From the NCBI GenBank assembly GCA_009760855.2, contig WPIO01000095.1, forward strand, positions 1 through 64,000: a stretch of 64,000 nucleotides of DNA. The letters are read 5' to 3'. The DNA comes from Cristatella mucedo (Eukaryota; Bryozoa; Phylactolaemata; Cristatellidae). Below, piece after piece: positions 43,477-52,914 of the stretch (position 1 is its first letter; every line of letters starts with the position of its first letter). The position numbers and the translations under genes were made by a program. The notes below the pieces were generated by a model that did not search any database, was not told where the DNA came from, and saw only the letters and a program-made list of their open reading frames with translations.

Positions 43477-43645
43477 CCGTGATGGCTCACTAGTTAAGGT
43501 GGTTGCTTTTCACGACATCGGCCGCAAGGTCGTGGGTTCGAATCCTGTGATGGGCAATTCTGTATCGCCACTGCAAGTGGTGGTGATAGCCGAAAAGGCT
43601 CTTCTGTCGTTATACAAAAGAGGCTGCTGAATCAGCTAATATTTT
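43477..43645 (+). mobile_element. tRNA-derived SINE, family A, best preserved copy
   Basis: The head carries an A-box-like TGGCTCACTAGTTAAGG (43483-43499) and a canonical B box GGGTTCGAATCC (43534-43545), the polymerase III promoter spacing of a tRNA. A non-tRNA body follows (GGGCAATTCTGTATCGCCAC, GATAGCCGAAAAGGCTCTTC, GAGGCTGCTGAATCAGCTAA) and a T-rich end. Related copies lie at 5.4 (minus), 14.1, 20.8 and 28.0 kb. The cloverleaf cannot be completed, so it is not a tRNA gene. Confidence 0.85.
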
Positions 43646-43699
43646 TTTCTCTCATCGCGTAACGGGTCTCGTAAAAGTGCCAAGCTGAGCTTATTAATG

Positions 43700-43938
43700 C
43701 AGGAACATGCGATTCGTCCTCTGTGTGCTTACGCTTGCTGACAATGTGCATGCTGCCACTAATAAGATTTGCATGCCGAGCAAGTGCATGTCAGCTCTAA
43801 CCATGTTAAGCTTGTTTCATTGAGCATGCTACCACTAACCATTCGATCGTGCTTTCCTTGCAGCAAATGTAAAGTACCTAGAGAGAAACTTGGTGCTCTG
43901 AGTGTGCTATAGCAAATGCATTGTTATTATTGTTAAGT
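43700..43938 (+). mobile_element. LINE 3' UTR, 5'-truncated copy
   Basis: It starts near GATTCGTCCTCTGTGTGCTT and follows the family 3' UTR: CATGCTGCCACTAA repeats, then GCAGCAAATGTAAAG, ACCTAGAGAGAAAC and a TTATTATTG end. It lies at the left boundary of the AT-rich virus-derived region, so it may have inserted at or inside the element's present edge. Confidence 0.85.
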
Positions 43939-44535
43939 AAATTAACTTCTGACCTAGATGCAACTGTTAAAACTAACGTTGAAAATCTCCTTAATACTCC
44001 TGCTGGAGAAATCACATCTTATACTACTTGGATTGATTGTCAACTTCCAACAGTATCTGGTCTTATTTCTGGGGTTTCTGGAGTTAAGCCTGATATCTCA
44101 AGCGTTGTTAAGAATGAATGTTGTGCAATTCTACCAGATATATCAGATGGAACTAGTGCTAGGCAAACGGCAACAATTACTGCTACTTCAACTGCTTCAT
44201 CTGCTTCAACAGATACATCTCAACTGCTGGTTCCACTGTTCCTGCTGATACAGTTACAGTTGATAAAGCTGCTGCTGATTAAAAATATTTGTAATATATG
44301 ATGAAACCAATTGCAGTTGAAACAAGGTGTAAAGATGGTCTTAAAAAGATTTTCGGTCAATAAAATAATGATTTTCAAATCTATTCAACGGGTCGCGTTG
44401 AGGATATTCGCCATTAATTGCTTGACACACTAAGAATAGTAGTTGAATTTAAATGTCTTAGAATGAATCCAAATGATCTATGTATGCCAAATCTTTCCAG
44501 TAAAGTCAGAGATGGAAGTATATTTGCTGAATTCT
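43939..44535 (+). pseudogene. Unidentified virus ORF, Ser/Thr-rich C-terminal part
   Basis: An open frame from about 43939 carries a low-complexity Ser/Thr/Ala stretch near 44165-44230 and a one-base frame change near 44220. After this change the frame continues past TAA and TAA codons at about 44279 and 44291 into a segment starting MMKPIAVETRCKDG and on to about 44500, crossing two further TAA and no TGA. A reverse-oriented LINE piece then interrupts it. I recognise no family. The two halves could be one gene or two. Confidence 0.45.
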
Positions 44536-44539
44536 TCTG

Positions 44540-44692
44540 GTGTTGAGGGAGAGAGTAGCTCTGAATGGTAGGTTGGAGCCAGAAAATGAAAGGACCGACA
44601 AGTAATTGACAGAACCTTGAAGTCGATACGTTGGTTGATTGAGAACCCGTGCACGTCGGCGAGAAGTGGTATGATGTGGCAACTACGACACT
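44540..44692 (-). mobile_element. LINE fragment inserted in the virus element
   Basis: Reverse-oriented match to the LINE ORF region seen at 55.09-55.20 kb: GTAGGTTGGAGCCAGAAAAT, then GACAGAACCTTGAAGTCGAT. Short and diverged, without a recognisable tail. Confidence 0.7.
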
Positions 44693-44742
44693 CACGATTT
44701 ATCAGTTTAGAGTAACTTATTATCGGCTTAATTAACTCACTA

Positions 44743-45393
44743 TCAGGTTAGAGTAACTTGGCTTTTCCACTTTTGATTAGAGAGTCTAGATTATTCATTA
44801 TTTATTATCAAACATAATAATTATTTGGCTAATATGATCTCTCTCCTCATTTAAGATGTTTTGTGCAGTTAGTCTACCTCCCATTTTTAGATTTTGTTTT
44901 CCTAAAACTGAAAAATGCATATATCTAAAATAAAAACATCCAGAAGTGATTACTGCAGTAAGTCAACTAGTTTGAGGTTTCCAATTATCTCAATATATTC
45001 CTCATTTGCTGCTTTAGTATTGAAATAGGCATGCAAGAATAGCATACATTTTTTAATTAGCTGATATATTTCCAATAATTATTTGATCAGAACAAAATCT
45101 TTTCAAAAGTAACTATTACCCACACAATTTGTATTAACAGACTGTAAAGAGTGAACAGTATTTGCAGAATTTATTAACTAATTCCCATCCTTATTTAACA
45201 TTCCAGCTTTTGAAAGATAGTTTATACTAAGCATTTTATCTTAATCCTAGATAAACATAAATTCTTATTTTCTTATAGAATATTGAACGATAGCACATAC
45301 TGAACGATCTCCTATAATGGAGTAATTTAAACCAACTTTAAATTGACATATAAAAAATAACCTCCATATTACACTCCAGTGACTATATTTGCT
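44743..45393 (-). pseudogene. Unidentified virus ORF on the minus strand (TAR read as sense)
   Basis: A single minus-strand frame runs about 217 codons from the LINE border near 45393 to a TGA at 44743-44745. It crosses roughly a dozen TAA/TAG but only one internal TGA (45103-45105). Under the standard code it would be shattered. The TAA/TAG density alone is close to chance for such AT-rich DNA, so the support is the scarcity of TGA and protein-like stretches such as YFNTKAANEEYIEIIGNLKL. The 3' end overlaps a degenerate tandem duplication (about 44701-44760). I recognise no family. Confidence 0.4.
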
Positions 45394-45394
45394 T

Positions 45395-46458
45395 TGATCC
45401 CTCTCAGCCCTACGAAACGTCGAATGCTTTTAACTCTCTCTGCTGCATGTATTGGCGACATCCACACATGGATGGAAGCAAACTTTCTTAAATTGAATGA
45501 TGATGAAACCAACTTACTAGTTATGGGCAAACCAAGTTTGTGATTCAGAAATTGGAAAGGCTAACGCTCAAAATTGGCTCTACCAGCATATCTCCTGTTG
45601 AATCTGCACGAAATCTAGGTGTCATGTTCCAAAGTGACCGTTCACTAGACGACCACATTAGCTCCACAGTCAAGTCTGCCTACTTTTAGCTACATAAAAT
45701 TGCTAAAATCCGGACTTGTTTAGACAGGGATATCATATCTAAACTGGTCCATGCATTTGTGACATTCCATCTTGGCTTCTGCAACTCACTGCTTGCTGGT
45801 CTACCGGCCTGTGCGATCAGGCGCTCACAGTTGGTGCAAACTCTGCAGCTAGGCTCGTCTGTCGTGAGCATCGCAGTTGCCACATCACGCCGACCTGCAC
45901 TGGCTCTCAGTCGAGAAATGCATCGACTTTAAAGTTTCGTCACTCACTTTCAAGTCCCTTCATTCTTTGGAACCAGCCTACCTATCCGATCTAAGCCCTC
46001 ACAAGGCTGAACATCGTACCACCTGCTTTTTGGAATCTAACTGTTTACATATACCTTGTACAAACCTCAAATCCTTTGGAGACCGTGCCTTTAGTTCTTA
46101 TTCTTCCAAAGCCTGGAACTCACTCCCGACTTGTGTCACGACATCTCCTGAGTTGACCACATTTAAAAAGAAACTAAAAACGCACCCATCTATCACAGCA
46201 TTTAGTTGGTTCGTGGTTTAGTGGGTTAATTCGTTCATTATGTGCTTATGCGTGCTGATACTGTGCATGTTGCCATTAACCATACTTGCATACTGACCCT
46301 GTGCATGTTATCCCTAACCATGTTATTCCTGTTGCTTATTGAACATGCTACCACTAACAATCCAATCGTGCTTTATTTGCAGCAATTGTAAAGCGCCTAG
46401 AAAGAGATTGAGTTCTTCAAGGGCACTTTTTCAAAGGTATTATTATTATCATTATTTG
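45395..46458 (+). mobile_element. CR1/L2-like LINE, 5'-truncated, about 1.06 kb
   Basis: It begins in the reverse transcriptase region, with pieces recalling IGDIHTWMEANFLKLNDDET, VESARNLGVMFQSD and SAYF(TAG)LHKIAKIRTCLD. It continues through the ORF end (LTFKSLHSLEPAYLSDLSPH, LKSFGDRAFSSYSSKAWNSL) and the 3' UTR to GCAGCAATTGTAAAGCGCC, GAAAGAGATTGAGTTCTTC and TATTATTATTATC. There are two or three frameshifts. The single in-frame TAG (45687-45689) sits where related LINEs often have Gln or His. It is the longest LINE copy in the window. Confidence 0.92.
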
Positions 46459-46485
46459 GTTAGGAAGAAGAGGGCGTAAGTGAAT

Positions 46486-46742
46486 TCATTTCAAAATTTG
46501 TAGGGAGTAGCACGCACCAACTATCATTATTCCTTTTGGTATTACAGCATTTCCAAAACTAATAATCCCTCTTCCTGTAACTTCTCTAAATCTAGCCCTG
46601 CCTAGAGTACTGTCAATAACATCTATAGTTCTTACCTTCACTATATTTCCATTCAATAAGTTGTTCAAGTAACATAATCTGACTGATGAGGTGGAAATGC
46701 ATGAAGTTAATAATCGATTAAATTATGTTGAAAATTGAATCA
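46486..46742 (-). pseudogene. Unidentified minus-strand virus ORF fragment
   Basis: A frame ending in TGA at 46486-46488 is open upstream to about 46742 if one TAA is read as sense. The C-terminal part is protein-like (RFREVTGRGIISFGNAVIPK) but I do not recognise it. It overlaps the start of a plus-strand frame at 46690-46950, so one of the two may be a chance frame. Confidence 0.3.
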
Positions 46743-46762
46743 GCTTAGTTGAGAAGTCACGA

Positions 46763-47529
46763 GTGGATTATTTCCCTGAACTTAAAGCCAGTATACAAGT
46801 AGTGGAATGTGCTAAAACGGGATCGGAGACTCGTGATTACAAGGCAGAATGTGCACCACTGTTGTGTACGATTTATTCTGAAGATAAATCACAAGATGAG
46901 ATATACAGAGCAATTTTAAAAATCAGGAATCAATTAAAAGCGAGGTGTTAACAAATTCTTATTTATATAGAAAATAAGTTCAGTTCCTGCAAATCTTGGA
47001 TTGAGCGATTCTTAAAAAAAAAATTCACGAGCAAGTAATCTTTTTTTCATTAAGATTATCACATGAAAATCTAACGAGTAACACTAGAGTATTAGTGACT
47101 CAAATGCAGATCAATAGGATAGAAAAATTTGAAACATCTGAAAAAAGACTCATACTTAGATTCGGTGCTTCCCGCTTGGTGGCGTATGCGAAGACGAATA
47201 GAAATGTCCCGACCGGGAATAGTTGCTTTCAGAAATAAGATATTCGGAGAAAGAGAGAAGAGAGTTTCATCTTAAGCGGCCCAGTGGAGGTTAGAGTGAA
47301 GAAATTCCTGGGTGGTAAGTTCGTTACTGCTGGAAGGTATTTTTACGCTGGACCCGGGACTAAGATTAACGAAAGAATGGAACGTGGAAAAACTGGTGTT
47401 ATTGATCTTGACCGTAGAGCCCTAATTCATGATCATGATTACACCGAATCTGCTAGCTTGAGGAGCTTGAAAAACGCGGATTAGAAACCTATCCGACTTG
47501 GTGCTCGCGGAGTCAGCAGCTATTATTGA
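46763..47529 (+). pseudogene. Virus protein with parvovirus-type phospholipase A2 domain
   Basis: The C-terminal part (47284-47484) carries the Ca-binding loop motif YAGPGTKIN, an RRALIHDHDY catalytic His-Asp segment and a downstream NAD motif. This arrangement is typical of the PLA2-like domain of parvovirus VP1 N-termini and of the related domain in Polinton/adintovirus proteins (GPGTKL...RG...LD...HDIAY). In parvoviruses it lets the particle leave the endosome. The frame runs from about 47005 to TGA at 47527-47529 and contains one TAA (47236-47238) and one TAG (47482-47484), both tolerable if TAR is sense. An upstream frame, 46763-46951 plus readthrough, joins it only across a run of ten A at about 47014-47023. 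It is broken as it stands. The family assignment is confident; the upstream join is uncertain. Confidence 0.75.
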
Positions 47530-47559
47530 ATTTGATCCAAAGCAACCAAGTCTATTCTA

Positions 47560-47662
47560 TTCTATTGCGTATCACTTTGCAGCAAATGTAAAGCGCCTAG
47601 AAAGAGATTAAGTTCTCTGAGGGCGCTTTATCAAGTGCAATATTATTATTATTATTATTAAG
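47560..47662 (+). mobile_element. LINE 3' tail, short insertion
   Basis: GCAGCAAATGTAAAGCGCCT, AGAAAGAGATTAAGTTCTCT, GAGGGCGCTTTATCAAGTGC and ATTATTATTATTATTATTA, almost identical to the tail at 53.7-53.8 kb. That near identity indicates a relatively young insertion. The sequence AAGTC on both sides could be part of a target duplication, but is too short to be sure. Confidence 0.9.
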
Positions 47663-47699
47663 TCATGTTAGGGAAGACCCCAAAACTGTTACTGGAGTA

Positions 47700-48365
47700 C
47701 TTTAGGCTAAAGTTAAATTAGGACTTGGACTAAGCGACTCAATGGCAAAAGATTTCCTCAGATACAGTTTCTAATCCTTCAAGCACCTGTACGATCAAAA
47801 GTTACGCAAGAACTTTAGTAAATCGCACGATAAACATTACCGCTAAAAAATTAACCGAAATAAATATCTTAAATTCTAATAAAATCTAAACCAATATCTT
47901 AAAGGTCATTCGTATCAATCATTTCACGGCCTACCACTGATGCACTATGTATCTTTATCTGGCCAAGCTTTAATCTATAACCAAGTCCATATACTCTATC
48001 GCAAATATCCCTTATAGCAAATGAGACATCGAATAATTCTGTTAATCCAAAATCCAATAATAATTTATTAATAGTATCCTCTGGAGAATTAATTGGCAAT
48101 TTTTAATTATTTGGACTGAAATAATTGTACAATGAGGACCAAAATAAAATCTTACTACAATTGTTGAACTTGATCTTCTCAAGGAATGCAAAGTTTGGTA
48201 CAAGCAGAATTAATTAGTTCATCAACTTTTTCTTTGAGTTCTGGGTGAGAGTCAATGTAGATATAAGAATTATTTCACTAAGCTTCGTGGAAATATCTAG
48301 GTAGATATAAGAATTAAAGTATAGCTTTGAGTCCTTTGATTTCCTTACTTCTCCTCGGATCCTTA
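47700..48365 (-). pseudogene. Unidentified minus-strand virus gene(s)
   Basis: Two minus-strand segments look coding. One (about 48320-48200) includes NSYIYIDSHPELKEKVDELI; the other (48099-47899) includes FDVSFAIRDICDRVYGLGYR and continues past several TAA to a TGA near 47780 if TAA is sense. A degenerate duplication of GTAGATATAAGAATTA lies at about 48256-48315. The region may belong to one gene whose start (a frame opening MSSLFDLSDKTEEK near 48617) is separated from it by the SINE at 48.37-48.52 kb. No family recognised; plus-strand frames over part of the region are also open. Confidence 0.4.
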
Positions 48366-48522
48366 CATAAATAAATAAATAAAATTAATTTATATAGCGC
48401 CCCAAGAGAACTTAATCTCTATTCAGGCGCTTCACATATGCTTCGGGGCTCGAGCCCACGACCTCAGTCAGACCTTGGTCGGGGCGAGCACCTTAACCGC
48501 TAGACCAAACCAGCTCGGCATA
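48366..48522 (-). mobile_element. tRNA-derived SINE, family B, with LINE-like 3' tail
   Basis: On the minus strand it reads TCTAGCGGTTAAGGTGCTCG (A box), GGTCGTGGGCTCGAGCCC (B box) and GTGAAGCGCCTGAATAGAGA, then TTAAGTTCTCTTGGGGCGCT, ending in an (ATTT)n tail. The last 45 bases resemble the 3' end of the LINE family here (GTAAAGCGCCTAGAAAGAGA then TTAAGTTCTCTGAGGGCGCT). The copy at 50.15 kb differs by about two bases over 108, so both are young. Confidence 0.9.
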
Positions 48523-48615
48523 ATACAGAATCGCTTTTTGGAATCAATACTTAAGAGTTGTCAAGTTTAACACTTTTTCTCTTCAGTTTTATCAGACAAA
48601 TCGAAAAGCGAAGAC

Positions 48616-49140
48616 ATGTTGAATTTCCGCAGGTTAAAATTGTTTGCCATTTGTCACTACTGTACATATAGATTTTATTTTTGTTTACTATAAAAATTAT
48701 TCTAATAGTAGGCCCATTGTAGTTCCAAAATCATTAGTCTCCGTGAGTTTTAAAAATTCTAGGAAATTTCTCTCACAGTCAGTCTCGCTATAATTTTGCA
48801 ATTGAAACGCTGAAAACCTGGTATCACCTAAATACTCTATAAGTTCTGGAAACTGGGGAGCTCCAGAAAAGACAAAGTAATGTTAATTCTTATTTGATTT
48901 TTTGACAGCAATCCCATGATATATTGCTCTGTCAGATTCCCAGGATTACATATTCAACATTCTGTCGTTGGAAGCATTTTAGATCTTTCATCTCTAGCAA
49001 ATATACCTCCGAAGTTCTTTATCTGCAATTCTTTTCCATATTTCATTATATCGAAGTCAGTTAATGGTATCCAGGGATTTCCTTTTAATTCTCAGTTTCT
49101 TTATGGCTTTATTTATGGATGTCCACGATTCAATTTTCTT
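48616..49140 (-). pseudogene. Adenain-type cysteine protease (virus maturation protease), decayed
   Basis: On the minus strand an N-terminal block at about 49083-48985 includes WIPLTDFDIMKYGKELQIKN, then FGGIFARDE and TEC. After a frameshift near 48930 come YHGIAVKKSNKN, YFVFSGAPQFPELIEYLG and FQLQNYSETDC-ERNFLEFLK. This order (LT-FD, F-GIFxRDE, H followed by hydrophobics, YFxxFGxPxPxEL, Q-xQ...C) matches Polinton/adenovirus proteases, with the His of the YH block, the oxyanion Gln and the nucleophile Cys still visible. A TAA (between KN and HYF) lies inside the second block at a position where homologues have a polar residue. In such viruses it cleaves capsid precursors during maturation. 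It lies opposite in orientation to the ATPase. The C-terminal part runs into AT-rich sequence. Confidence 0.75.
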
Positions 49141-49438
49141 CGATATCCCCGCTTCCCAATTTACGACCATATGATAACACTCATGTTCCAAATTTACGTC
49201 CATGGGCTAGCACTTCGATTCCGATGTGTGCTTCAGATGACTCAGATCTCAGTTTAACCAAATTTAACTTTTTATTTATTTTCACAGATTGTACATATTT
49301 CTTTCACCATTCCATGCATTCCGCTCTGGAGTCTGGATCTCCACACGAAGTCCCCATGAAGATCATCAGAATTATTAAGGCAATAAATGTTTATTTCCCA
49401 TAAAATAAAAAGATATTGCGAGTGATTGTATATAGATC

Positions 49439-50130
49439 ATGCCTGTGAAAGCACGTGCATTTAACTTTGAATACGATCGGGAAACTGATCAAAAAGAACC
49501 ACTACCAAATGTTGCAAATACTTTATTGTTTTTCGGACCAAGCGGATCATGAAAGTCTCAGTTAATGACGAATCGGGTATTCTATTGGATGTTAAATTAT
49601 GATAATGGTACTATAGTGTTGTCTAGTCTTGATCAAAAGCTATATCGTGGATTTACGTCACGGCAGATGGAATGGCTAAGGGGGCTTTTTTCTGGGTAGA
49701 TGGTGTTGAAGGAATGCCTGATATAGATTCTAATCGCAATTTGAAAATGTGGTTGTTTTGAATGACGGAATGAAGGAAGATCAGTCTAAGGTTCTTGATT
49801 ATTTTACCAGAGGAAGACAAAATGATTAAATATTTTTTATTGTGCACAGAGTTTTACCACTACACGCCTCAGAGAGATTAAGAATAACATTAATGATCGA
49901 AATTTTTAAAAAGAATGCTACTCACATCAAATACATTAGAGATGCATTCATTGGAGATATCGATCGTAAAATCTTTAGAGACTAGATGAATTCGAGCACA
50001 CGTAACAGATTTGGCTACTGTGAAGTTGATTTAACCAAGACTGCATCTGAAGGATGCTTTTGGTTTATAGATTCTTCTGGGAAACAAATGATAACTATTT
50101 TGAATGGAAAATAAAATTAATATATAGATG
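49439..50130 (+). pseudogene. FtsK/HerA-superfamily genome-packaging ATPase, decayed
   Basis: ATG at 49439 opens a frame with LLFFGPSGS-(TGA)-KSQLM, a Walker A in which the second Gly of GSGK has become TGA (49550-49552, probably from GGA). Further on are GVEGMPDIDSN and a Walker B segment VVVLND near 49749-49766, followed by DYFTRGRQND, the typical Polinton ATPase block (DDxMxExQ...DYFTRGRH). At least two frameshifts separate Walker A from Walker B. A TAA at about 49827 and a TAG near 49982 also occur. The protein normally drives DNA into preformed capsids. The C-terminal end is disturbed near 50070 and a SINE follows at 50150. Confidence 0.85.
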
Positions 50131-50149
50131 TTCAACGGATATAATATAT

Positions 50150-50278
50150 AATATAATTCATTTAAATAGCGCCCCAAGAGAACTTAATCTCTATTCAGGC
50201 GCTTCACATATGCCTCGGGGCTCGAGCCCACGACCTCAGTCAGACCTTGGTCGGTGCGAGCACCTTAACCGCTAGACT
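50150..50278 (-). mobile_element. tRNA-derived SINE, family B, second copy
   Basis: Same structure as 48366-48522, with A box TAGCGGTTAAGG and B box GGGCTCGAGCCC on the minus strand and the same LINE-like tail. Near identity to that copy shows recent spread, after the virus element was already in the genome. Confidence 0.9.
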
Positions 50279-50329
50279 TACTTTAAGAAAAAAACCTTTC
50301 GCGGTAGTGTTCAATGGTCATTAGACTGA

Positions 50330-50870
50330 GAGAATTAGACTAATTCAAAATTTCCAAGATCTACGAGATGAGACTGAACTTTATAATGATCAAGAAATAG
50401 AGAGATTAGAGGCAGAACTAGCTGTTAAAGATAGCGAGGAATTTCATGTGGATCAAAGAGCTATAGAGCGCCCCTGATATATCATAAACATTGAATAAGG
50501 CTGCTAAAGCGATTGAAGCAGGGACATACAAGAAAGCAATTCGAATAGCAGATGCTGCTAAGACTGTTGGTCTGAATGCCGAAAAAAGGAAAGCTCTGGA
50601 CACTTTTCAGAAAGATGTAGCTGAGCAACTAGGAATTGACCCAAGTACTGGAACTCCAAAAATATCCAAAGCAACTAAACCTAAACTTTTTGATGCCATG
50701 GATGAATTGTCTGAAAAAAAAATTATGAGAAAACAGGAGACCCGGAGCAATTTGCTTGCAAAGAAATTGGGTGATGATCAAAAACAGAGGAAAAAATACT
50801 ATCGACTGAGGACACTAGAAATATAAAAGATCTACACAAAATTATTACACTGAGGAATAAGCAAGATTGA
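50330..50870 (+). pseudogene. Lys/Glu-rich coiled-coil virus protein, unidentified
   Basis: A frame at about 50335-50470 is rich in Glu/Leu/Arg (DLRDETELYNDQEIERLEAE), and a second at about 50476-50826 starts in DISQ-type sequence (TAA as sense) and includes KAAKAIEAGTYKKAIRIADA and GDDQKQRKKYYRLRTLE. A frameshift near 50475 separates them. Composition suggests a helical virion or scaffold-like protein, but I recognise no family. Its place downstream of the packaging ATPase fits a morphogenesis gene. Confidence 0.45.
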
Positions 50871-51350
50871 ATCATGGAATTAAGGCATCGATAGAGGGAA
50901 TTAATAAAGAAAAAGAAGTGAGTATTCTAGCTATTAAACAATAAAGAAACAGAAGTGAGTACTCTAGCCATAGAATCGCTGATAGAATCTTAAGATGAAA
51001 ATAGTATTGGAGTCGGTGAAGTATGGGTTCTTGATTATATAAATAAGCTTTCTGTGAGTGGAGCCGGAGCAAAAATGGTTCCAATAATAATAAAAGTGAA
51101 TCTGAGGTAAAAAACAAGTTAGAACTACGGATTAGAGAACTTGCTGGTACCACTGGAGTAATATCTTCGATTAGTTCAGCAGCTGATCATCTTTTAAGAT
51201 AAAGCAATGCCCCAAAAGGTATTTAGCTAGAATAAATAAAATTTTATATAGATGAGGGACTTAGAAACAAGCTAAGGAGATGTTAGAAAATGTTGCAGCA
51301 AAAGCATCTAGTCAAGCCAGCAAAGAAGGGTACATTTTCATGTTAATGAG
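50870..51350 (+). pseudogene. Unidentified virus ORF fragments
   Basis: Short coherent pieces (for example IGVGEVWVLDYINKLSVSG near 51000-51060 and RIRELAGTTGVISSISSAAD near 51130-51190) continue across TAA and TAG without TGA to about 51350. A degenerate duplication lies at about 50917-50985. No family recognised. Confidence 0.35.
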
Positions 51351-51355
51351 TCAAG

Positions 51356-52175
51356 TAATCCAATTGGGGTAAGGATAGATGATCAAATAATGGTAAGAAG
51401 TAAGAGATTTAAAATTGGCTTTAAGAAATTCTTGGGATTCAATTCCATAAAAAAACAATACTACTTCAAATAAAATTTGCTTATAGAGTCGCAGGAGGAT
51501 CAGAGCAGGCAGTACCAATAAGACCAGGAATATATGCTGGAGTGCCTGATGATGTTAATGTGGAAACTTCGGATTCAATAAATAGCTCAATAGCATAATA
51601 AGGAGCGAAATCCGATAAATTTGAGATTGGAATCGATAATGCCGCAGACAATTAATGGATTAAGATGCCCGTTGGATGGAAATTTTTAGCTGTCAGATCA
51701 ACGGTGTAAGGAACGTTAGGTTTTACTAGGTATGCTTATACAACAGATCCTAACTTTGGATCGGTGTATCCTGATGTTGCTGATATATTAGCATATTCCC
51801 TAGGAGTAACAGTGGCATAAGAAAATGTAGTATTTGTTTCAGATACAAGTTTAATAACGATGCACTGTAACATGCCAGTAACCTGTAACCTGCCAGTGAT
51901 AGCAGTTATATAAATGGAAAAGAATCTCAGGTTATTAGAAGCTTTGTTTATGACTTCTATTCTTGGGAATTAGTGGTGTATGCACCATTAACTATTGAGT
52001 ATCATGACATAGGTCGAGAGACAGCTTCTGATATAGTTATCACATAGTTGGAGAGATAACTTCTGATATAGTTATTATTGTTACTATTCAAGATTCGAGG
52101 CCATTAGATTTCGGAGGACAAACCTTTGCAACAGTATTAGAAACTGTTGAGATATAGTATAAGAGATGTCAATGA
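51356..52175 (+). pseudogene. Unidentified virion-like protein with in-frame TAA codons
   Basis: The clearest case of TAA inside an otherwise intact frame. From about 51476 to 51870 one frame carries TAA at 51596, 51599, 51653, 51707 and 51818, with no TAG or TGA. The surrounding peptide looks real (VPIRPGIYAGVPDDVNVETS, KMPVGWKFLAVRSTV, GSVYPDVADILAYSLGVTVA). Frameshifts at a small duplication near 51868-51897 and another near 52020-52065 separate later coherent parts (SFVYDFYSWELVVYAPLTIE). The last frame ends ...EI-TAG-YKRCQ-TGA at 52173-52175, overlapping the next ATG (52166). The position between ATPase and capsid genes suggests a structural protein; I do not recognise the fold. Confidence 0.55.
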
Positions 52176-52914
52176 GAATAACAGGAACTAAGAGTAGTTT
52201 AACGAAACAACAGGAACTAAGAGTAGTTTAACGAAACAATTATCTTCTACACTAATTCTAAATGAAAAATATGATCATAAACTTGGATTTAGAAAGATTT
52301 AATTCATAAATGCAAATAAAGCTATTTCTAACGTAGCACCTGGAGTAAATGATATGCTTTGGTATAAAAGATGAATGGTAGATACTAGTGCTGTAGCTAT
52401 AAAGGTCAATTCTAGCTATTACGATTCTAATCAAATAGAAAATGCAATAAACACATCGCTGAAGAATAGCAAAAATGCCTCAGCTATATAATCAAGTAAT
52501 AGTAGAACTTACGAGGATAATTATGATCATACTCTTAGAGATGATCGCATTGGAATCAGGTTCTCTATGAACACAGACAGCGAGATAAGAATGCAGTTAG
52601 TTGGTGACTATGTGGTGCTTCTGGATAGCGATGTTTCTGGTGTGGTTGAGAGTACAAGAGATACACTTGGATTAGATTTGAATAATCAGAGCTGTTTTGA
52701 TCCTAGTATGGTAGGTGAAACACCAACACTTATGAAAGAATAAAAAAGGACAGCACTTTGCTTGAACGCATTAACACTGGAGCAAAATGGTATTACGAGA
52801 GAATAAAGTAGTAAGCAGAATTATTGTCAATTTAGATTTAGTTAACGCTGAAATGAATTGGGTAGAAGAAAAACAGATTTCTTGTTCAATTTTCTTACTT
52901 TTATGTAATTGATT
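52166..52914 (+). pseudogene. Candidate minor capsid (penton-like) protein
   Basis: It starts ATG at 52166 inside the end of the previous frame and is broken almost at once by a perfect 29-bp tandem duplication (52181-52238). Further on are VNSSYYDSNQIENAINTSLK, DDRIGIRFSMNTDSEIRMQL and VVSRIIVNLDLVNAEMNW, ending in TGA near 52912. A Gly/Tyr-rich segment leading to an 'IxxAIN' helix and later beta-like strands recalls Polinton and virophage minor capsid proteins, which also contain a peptide such as Y...L...IN. That is a weak resemblance. One internal TGA (about 52373) and two TAA are present. Confidence 0.35.

Noticed and set aside
43477-43560. tRNA gene
   Set aside because: The A and B boxes are present but the acceptor and anticodon stems do not form, and SINE body sequence follows.
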